This document shows positions 59,352-64,000 of a stretch of DNA of 64,000 nt, piece by piece. Numbering within the stretch: position 1 is the first letter of the stretch; the number at the start of each line of letters is the position of its first letter. The stretch is from positions 1-64,000 of the forward strand of contig DF239826.1 of assembly GCA_000507305.1 (NCBI GenBank), written 5' to 3'. Position numbers and translations under genes: made by a program. The DNA comes from Breviolum minutum Mf 1.05b.01. Taxonomy: Eukaryota; Sar; Dinophyceae; Suessiales; Symbiodiniaceae. The notes under the pieces were generated by a model. The model worked only from the letters and a program-made list of their open reading frames with translations, searched no databases and was not told the DNA's origin.

Positions 59352-61351
59352 TTTTTTTTTTTTTTTTTTTGTTGCCATAACCTGCAGCTAGGTCATTGCC
59401 TCAGGTCGTTGGCGCTACCCCGCTTCCTAGCTAACTTAGTTCGCCTAGGGCCTCACTGTTGAATGGTTTGTTGATTCATATTTTTTTGTTTTTGTGTGGT
59501 ATTGCTGGATGCATCGGTGAATGCCATTGAAGTGGCTCGTGGCTCGTACACATTGTCACACTGAGAGTGGTTTTTCACACTGAGAGTTTTTCACACTGAG
59601 TTGGACAGACCTTACTGAGAAATAACATGTTTCGGTTTGCTGAAAGGTGGTCCGTATTGTTGAGCTTGCTCTATAATTCTTTCTCGCATAGCACGGTTTG
59701 ATTTATCAAAAAACAGTTGTGGTTGTAAAGTATCTTCTCTCTTGATGATTTCCCATGCCTTCTCCATGTTGTTGGTCGTCCAAAATTGTCTTGGGCGCCC
59801 CACCCTTCTGTAATTAGTTTCTCTGGGCACAGCAGAAGTTGTTGAGAATGTAGTTTGGTGAAGTGGGTGTTGCCGATCTCTACGTAAGACATGACCCAAC
59901 AGTCGCAATTTACGTTCTTCCAGGATTTCGGTCAAAGGCTTGATTTTTCTAGTTGGTCCATCAATCGCTCCATTGACTATTTCATTGGCGCGTTGGTATA
60001 CATACTCATTGGTGTTTTGGCGCTGTATGTAAGTTGTATGCAGCCGGAGAATTTTTCTAAGACCTCTTAACTGAAAAGTGTTGAGCAATTTACTGGCGGA
60101 TTCAGTTGGTTCAAGGGTCTCCAATCCGTAGAGTACTTTGCTTGTGATAACCGCATTATAAACTAAGAGCTTCCATTTTTTACTGCATCGAGTCTTCAAC
60201 CAAAAGATGTCTAGTTTTTTGAGAATAGCCATTGCCGCGGAGATACGCTTACGGATTTCATGTTTTGGGTTAATAGTCTGTGTGATATAAGCACCTAAAT
60301 ATTTTGCTTCATTGGTTGCTGCCATATGGTCACCGTTGCAAAAACGAACTTCGCCTTGACAGTTGTAAGCAATATAACAGCATTTGGAGTGGTTTAGACT
60401 TAGGTCTAGATATGTTGATTCTTCTTCAATTAAATGAAGGTATTCATTTGCAGTTTTGAAACTTTTGGCCAGGACCAATGTGTCATCAGCGTAAAGTAGT
60501 TCTTGGAAGTTAATGCCTTGGAATTTCTTTTTGTGTCTCGGGTCACAGGATCTTCTCTTCACATCTTCAAACATGACGTGCATTGTGAGAATGAAAAGAT
60601 ATGGGCTGAGGGGACATCCCTGTCTGATTCCAGTTCTTTGAGGTAACCAGTCACTATTTCTATCACGATGCGTTACTTGGAAAAGCGGGTGTTTATACAA
60701 AGATTCAATTGCTGCTATTAGAGGATCTGGAATGTTGAGCCGCCTCAATGATTGGAACATTTTTTGATGATTAATCTTATCGAAGGCTTTCTCCCAATCG
60801 AGGAAAATCAGAACTAATGGGTCATTTCCCTGTTCAACGACATCTGTAATCCGTCGGAGGCAGAACAAAGGATCGACTGTTGATCTACCTTTTCTAAACC
60901 CAAATTGGGTCGGGTGCAAATGCTGCTCAAGCGCTTCTGCTAGCCTCACTTTGAGGATATAAGCAAAGATTTTGTACGTTGTATTTAACAAAGAAATGGG
61001 CCTATAGTTTTCTGGGTTCTCGTGGTCCCCTTTCTTAAAAATGCTGGCAATATAAGCATTCGTGAAATCCTTTGGTACTTCCTTGGTCTGCCAAAAAATA
61101 TTTAAGCACTTGGTGAGTGTTGCGATGTTGTCAGTATCCAAATATTTGAAAAGTTCAGTGATTACTCCGTCTGGACCTGGGGCCTTGTTTGCTTTCAACT
61201 TGTTGATTGCTTCCTGAACTTCTGATGTATGGAAATCATTAGCATTTGCACCAATATTTTGATGTATGATCTTGCCTTTGCCTAAGTCAAGCGGCATAGA
61301 GTTGCCTTTGCCTAACTTCCAGAAGAGCGACGATTGGGGGGAAATTTCCAT
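59352..61351 (-). mobile_element. Non-LTR retrotransposon (LINE), 5'-truncated, with poly(A)
   Basis: The element reads leftward. It ends in a run of 19 T on the plus strand (59352-59370), which is a poly(A) tail in element orientation. Before that lie about 240 bases of 3' untranslated sequence and the reverse-transcriptase frame. No endonuclease (APE-type) region is seen to the right of 61351, so the copy appears cut off at its 5' end, as is usual for LINE insertions. A target-site duplication next to the A-rich tail (TATATAGATATATATAA side) was looked for near 61351 and not found, so the true 5' end may lie further right. Confidence 0.85.
59612..61351 (-). CDS. Reverse transcriptase of a LINE-type element
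   Basis: An uninterrupted 579-residue frame runs to a stop. Reverse-transcriptase motifs appear in the canonical order: KANKAPGPDG (about residue 55), ENYRPISLLNTTYK, TQFGFRKGRSTVD, LIFLDWEKAFDKIN, GIRQGCPLSPYLF, LLYADDTLVL (catalytic YADD) and NHSKCCYIAY. A thumb with KYLGAYITQT, then VLYGLETLEP and a C-terminal RRVGRPRQFW-type block follow. The acidic metal-binding residues (FLDW...D and YADD) are intact. The first Met is preceded by an in-frame stop, so this is the truncated start rather than the original one. It would act in target-primed reverse transcription. The intact frame suggests recent insertion, but without an endonuclease this copy is unlikely to move on its own. Confidence 0.92.
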   Translation of the reverse strand: MEISPQSSLFWKLGKGNSMPLDLGKGKIIHQNIGANANDFHTSEVQEAINKLKANKAPGPDGVITELFKYLDTDNIATLTKCLNIFWQTKEVPKDFTNAYIASIFKKGDHENPENYRPISLLNTTYKIFAYILKVRLAEALEQHLHPTQFGFRKGRSTVDPLFCLRRITDVVEQGNDPLVLIFLDWEKAFDKINHQKMFQSLRRLNIPDPLIAAIESLYKHPLFQVTHRDRNSDWLPQRTGIRQGCPLSPYLFILTMHVMFEDVKRRSCDPRHKKKFQGINFQELLYADDTLVLAKSFKTANEYLHLIEEESTYLDLSLNHSKCCYIAYNCQGEVRFCNGDHMAATNEAKYLGAYITQTINPKHEIRKRISAAMAILKKLDIFWLKTRCSKKWKLLVYNAVITSKVLYGLETLEPTESASKLLNTFQLRGLRKILRLHTTYIQRQNTNEYVYQRANEIVNGAIDGPTRKIKPLTEILEERKLRLLGHVLRRDRQHPLHQTTFSTTSAVPRETNYRRVGRPRQFWTTNNMEKAWEIIKREDTLQPQLFFDKSNRAMRERIIEQAQQYGPPFSKPKHVISQ

Positions 61352-61359
61352 GGAAATTT
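61342..61359. repeat. 18-bp perfect palindrome at the element's 5' edge
   Basis: AAATTTCCATGGAAATTT equals its own reverse complement and includes the first Met codon of the reverse-transcriptase frame. It may mark the junction between element and host DNA, or be coincidence. Confidence 0.8.
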
Positions 61360-64000
61360 ATTGTTTCTCCAGAAGAAGAAGTCAACAATGTCTTGGTCAA
61401 AAGCTCTGATGAAAAACTCTTCAGTGTTGCCGCCATTTCCACGGTGCGACCAGCTTTCACACAATAAATGACTCACCGGTTTGCCCGCTGCTGGCGAAAA
61501 GTCAAGCATGACTCGTCACAGCATTTGGAAGACGCAGCTCAAAAACAGTGCTGAGAAAAATTCCATTGAATCCTATCACCTCCTATCTTTTCTATCTACA
61601 TGCCTCATATATCTTGCTCCTTTTCCATCTTTACCACCCATTTTCGCTCCCCAAAAATATTCCGTTTCCATCTTCACCACCGATTTTGGGCTGACGCGTT
61701 GAGACCCATTCCAGGCATTAGCCCCAAAGGTGCATTGCCTCGGTGGTTCAGCCAGGGATCTCATGAATTGGATCTACCCCCAGGTCCAGCGGCAAAAGTG
61801 GCTGGATGAAAGGTTTATATCGTTTCTAGACATCCTGCGGGTGACGAGGAATCCGCATCCTGGGTGGGGGTGTAGATCCAAGTAACAAAAAAAACCTTGA
61901 AGATTTTTTCCTATGTGTTCCTACTCAATATATGATTTCTGTTATAATAAACAAAAGTTTAAAGCGCTGGCGAAGTCAAAAATTTCAGGGCTGCGAAACA
62001 TCCTGCCATCGGTACATCCTGCCTTGAACATGGTATGAACCAATTCAGCTTACCAATACAGGACAAATGCACATCATCCCAATCGCTCGGGTATGTCTCC
62101 AAATTAGGAACACTACATAACTACCCTCCCCTGAAACTAACAGTTCGCCTGGAAAATAGGCCTTCCCAAAAGGAAATTAGTCTTCCAACCATCCATTTTC
62201 TGGTGTATATGTTAGTTTCATTATTTCAGGTGGAATACTGGAAATCTCCATAGTTTGAGAAATCCCCCCATATCCAGAAGTCTCAATGCAGGACCATCCC
62301 GGAGTAGATGAGAAAATATGAACTTGAAGTATCAGCAAAAGGAAAATGAAGCCCAAAAAGATGAAGAGAAATTTCAAGATGTTCTCAATCTATTTCAGGA
62401 TGCTGAAGATACAAGTAAGACTAATAAATAATAGTCGTGGTTTTCTTCACAAAAAATGAGTGCTTACCTTTTTTCATGACCAACCATCATCCCCCTGATA
62501 AAAGTCCAGATAACTCGGTGCTTTGCCCCTCGTTTCCCTTGTGGTTTGCGGGTTTCCCCCCCCTCAAGGTCATCACCACAAAGTCCAACTATGAAGGAAC
62601 CCACGGCAGCCGACACTGCGGTGGCAGTCATGATGGTCTCCTAGTGGCGGGTCCATCAGATAGATTTTCCTATGCAAAAAAATTGGGTGAACATCTCAGC
62701 TGAATTCCGCCAGCTGAATTTGCAGGGCTGTAGCTGATGGTGCTTTCTTTTCGTTGGCTTTTCTTTGAATTGAAGCAGAGATGATACTGGAAATGATACT
62801 GCTATAGTGCTGTTGATATAAGAAACATGCGTATCATCACCTGTTGTAGCATAAAAGGCATCTTTTTTTGAAAAAAAAACAACTATGAAGGACGGGTATA
62901 TATTATTCTCCATACGGTTGATGGTTGAGAAATCCTGCACGGTCAGTTGATAGGTACGGTACGTTCCCATGATCTGCAGGGTTTTATACATCCCAGGAGG
63001 TGCACTCCCCAGAAGGTTTCTTCCCAACCCCGGCTCCGCTGAGATGTGACTCGAAGGATCCGCACTCCCCAGAATTACGGGGTTGACCACCAAGATGTAG
63101 CCTAAGTCACCAAGTCACCAGCTGCAGCCGCAACTTGGGGCCGGCCACCAGTGATTTTTCAGGAAAGCTTTGTTGGGTAAATCAAAGTATTTGGGGTGAA
63201 AAGCTCTAAAAACGGTCGGCTTTTTGAGTGGATTACTGGAAAAGAAGCGGCCACGATTTGTCTTGAACTCATTGGCATTTAGGTTTTTCAAAACCACTTG
63301 TCAAACAGTCATATGTGGTAATAAATTTACCATTACCACCACACTTCCGGTGCTAAATGGCATTTTCCCCCCAAGAGCAGCGGAACTCCAAGCCTCTCCA
63401 AGTGTTTTTAAACTCAAAAGTTTGTTGTACAAAATAAAAAACCGTGTGAACCAAAAAAATGATGCTTGCAAAGAGTGTACCCGTAAAATCCAATATATTC
63501 TTGGTTCCCAAAAACCATTTTTAAAAAAAGGCACGATGTCCAAGTGATTTTTTGAGTTTGGTGATGCTCCATGTAGTCACGATTCTCGTTTTTTTTCCGA
63601 GGCGCTCATGGTCATCCAATTGATGAACCCTGACCTCACCTGACGTTGCTCCAAAATCGCCCAGATTTCGCGAGGATTTCGGGTGGGTTTCTTGATGAGC
63701 AATTGAGAGGTACAACAAAATTGGTGATTTGGGGTTGGTGGTTAAAGATAATGCTTGAGGTTAGTGGTTTTTTGTTGTTAAGGTTTTCTGGTTCAAGACG
63801 TTTCAGGTTGGTGAAATTGACTCTTTCTCTAGAAGATCCCTTTTTTGGTACCCAGCAAAAAAATACGAGCCACACTGCCATGTATTTTTTTTGTTGTTGC
63901 CCGGTGCTGGCAACAGTAAGGGCAGCCCAAGCCATCTTCCCACAAGTTCTTCAAGTTGCTGGTCTAGCTATAGCCTAACTCTTCACAGACTCGGCGAATG
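61360..64000. other. No gene recognised
   Basis: Frames on both strands are short. The minus-strand frame 62177-62377 begins with a strongly hydrophobic leader-like stretch (MKFLFIFLGFIFLLLILQVH), probably by chance in T-rich DNA. A phrase similar to TTTCCATCTTCACCACC occurs twice around 61622-61682. A-rich tracts occur near 62868 and 63520. Nothing supports a gene. Confidence 0.35.

Noticed and set aside
61360-64000. An endonuclease domain or ORF1 for the LINE
   Set aside because: No frame to the right of the reverse transcriptase shows endonuclease motifs; the element is treated as 5'-truncated.
1-64000. tRNA, 5S or rRNA genes
   Set aside because: A scan by eye for B-box-like GGTTCGA sequences found only isolated partial matches (for example on the minus strand near 29605) inside coding-like sequence; no cloverleaf was supported. 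A covariance-model scan would be needed to exclude them.

Overview
The window looks like nuclear DNA of a dinoflagellate, most likely a Symbiodiniaceae-type alga (inference). The basis is exons of 14 to 100 bases, introns whose 5' sites begin GT, GC or GA, and 3' sites that read AG followed by G in nearly every junction I could reconstruct. Every gene I can name lies on the minus strand, as expected for the one-directional gene blocks known in this group. There is one N (19324) and no prokaryotic organisation. Because exons are so short, most long open frames here are chance frames. I therefore built gene models by joining exons so that reading phase and family motifs agree.

Layout. 1-1651: the 5' part of a TPR/SET-type protein gene, running off the left edge. 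5550-6239: the C-terminal exons of an alpha/beta hydrolase. 10037-10173 and other scattered exons belong to genes I do not recognise. 13763-20033: the main system, three tandem copies of an isochorismatase-family cysteine hydrolase gene. Copies 1 and 2 can be assembled from start to stop. The catalytic Asp, Lys and Cys lie on separate exons, Lys on a 14-base exon and Cys on a 21-base exon. Copy 3 has lost the Lys-bearing part at a junction containing the N. 21.2-27.8 kb: exon fragments, some possibly from a TIM-barrel enzyme and an amidase. 28176-29544: a voltage-gated, cyclic-nucleotide-channel-like gene readable over nine small exons from S4 to the start of the C-linker. 29.5-40 kb: more unassigned exons, including a Lys/Ala-rich protein gene (35.9-37.3 kb).

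40582-43633: an OSCA/TMEM63-type channel gene with one very large exon, in contrast to its neighbours. 48.96-55.83 kb: about 20 units of a diverged tandem repeat (roughly 220-400 bases each) with higher-order duplications. 59352-61351: a 5'-truncated non-LTR retrotransposon with an uninterrupted reverse-transcriptase frame and a poly(A) tail. The last 2.6 kb hold nothing I can name.

The genes show no shared pathway. What unites the window is its gene architecture: microexons, non-canonical donors, short direct repeats at splice junctions, tandem duplication and retrotransposition. Exon coordinates were derived by hand from the sequence and have not been tested against transcripts.
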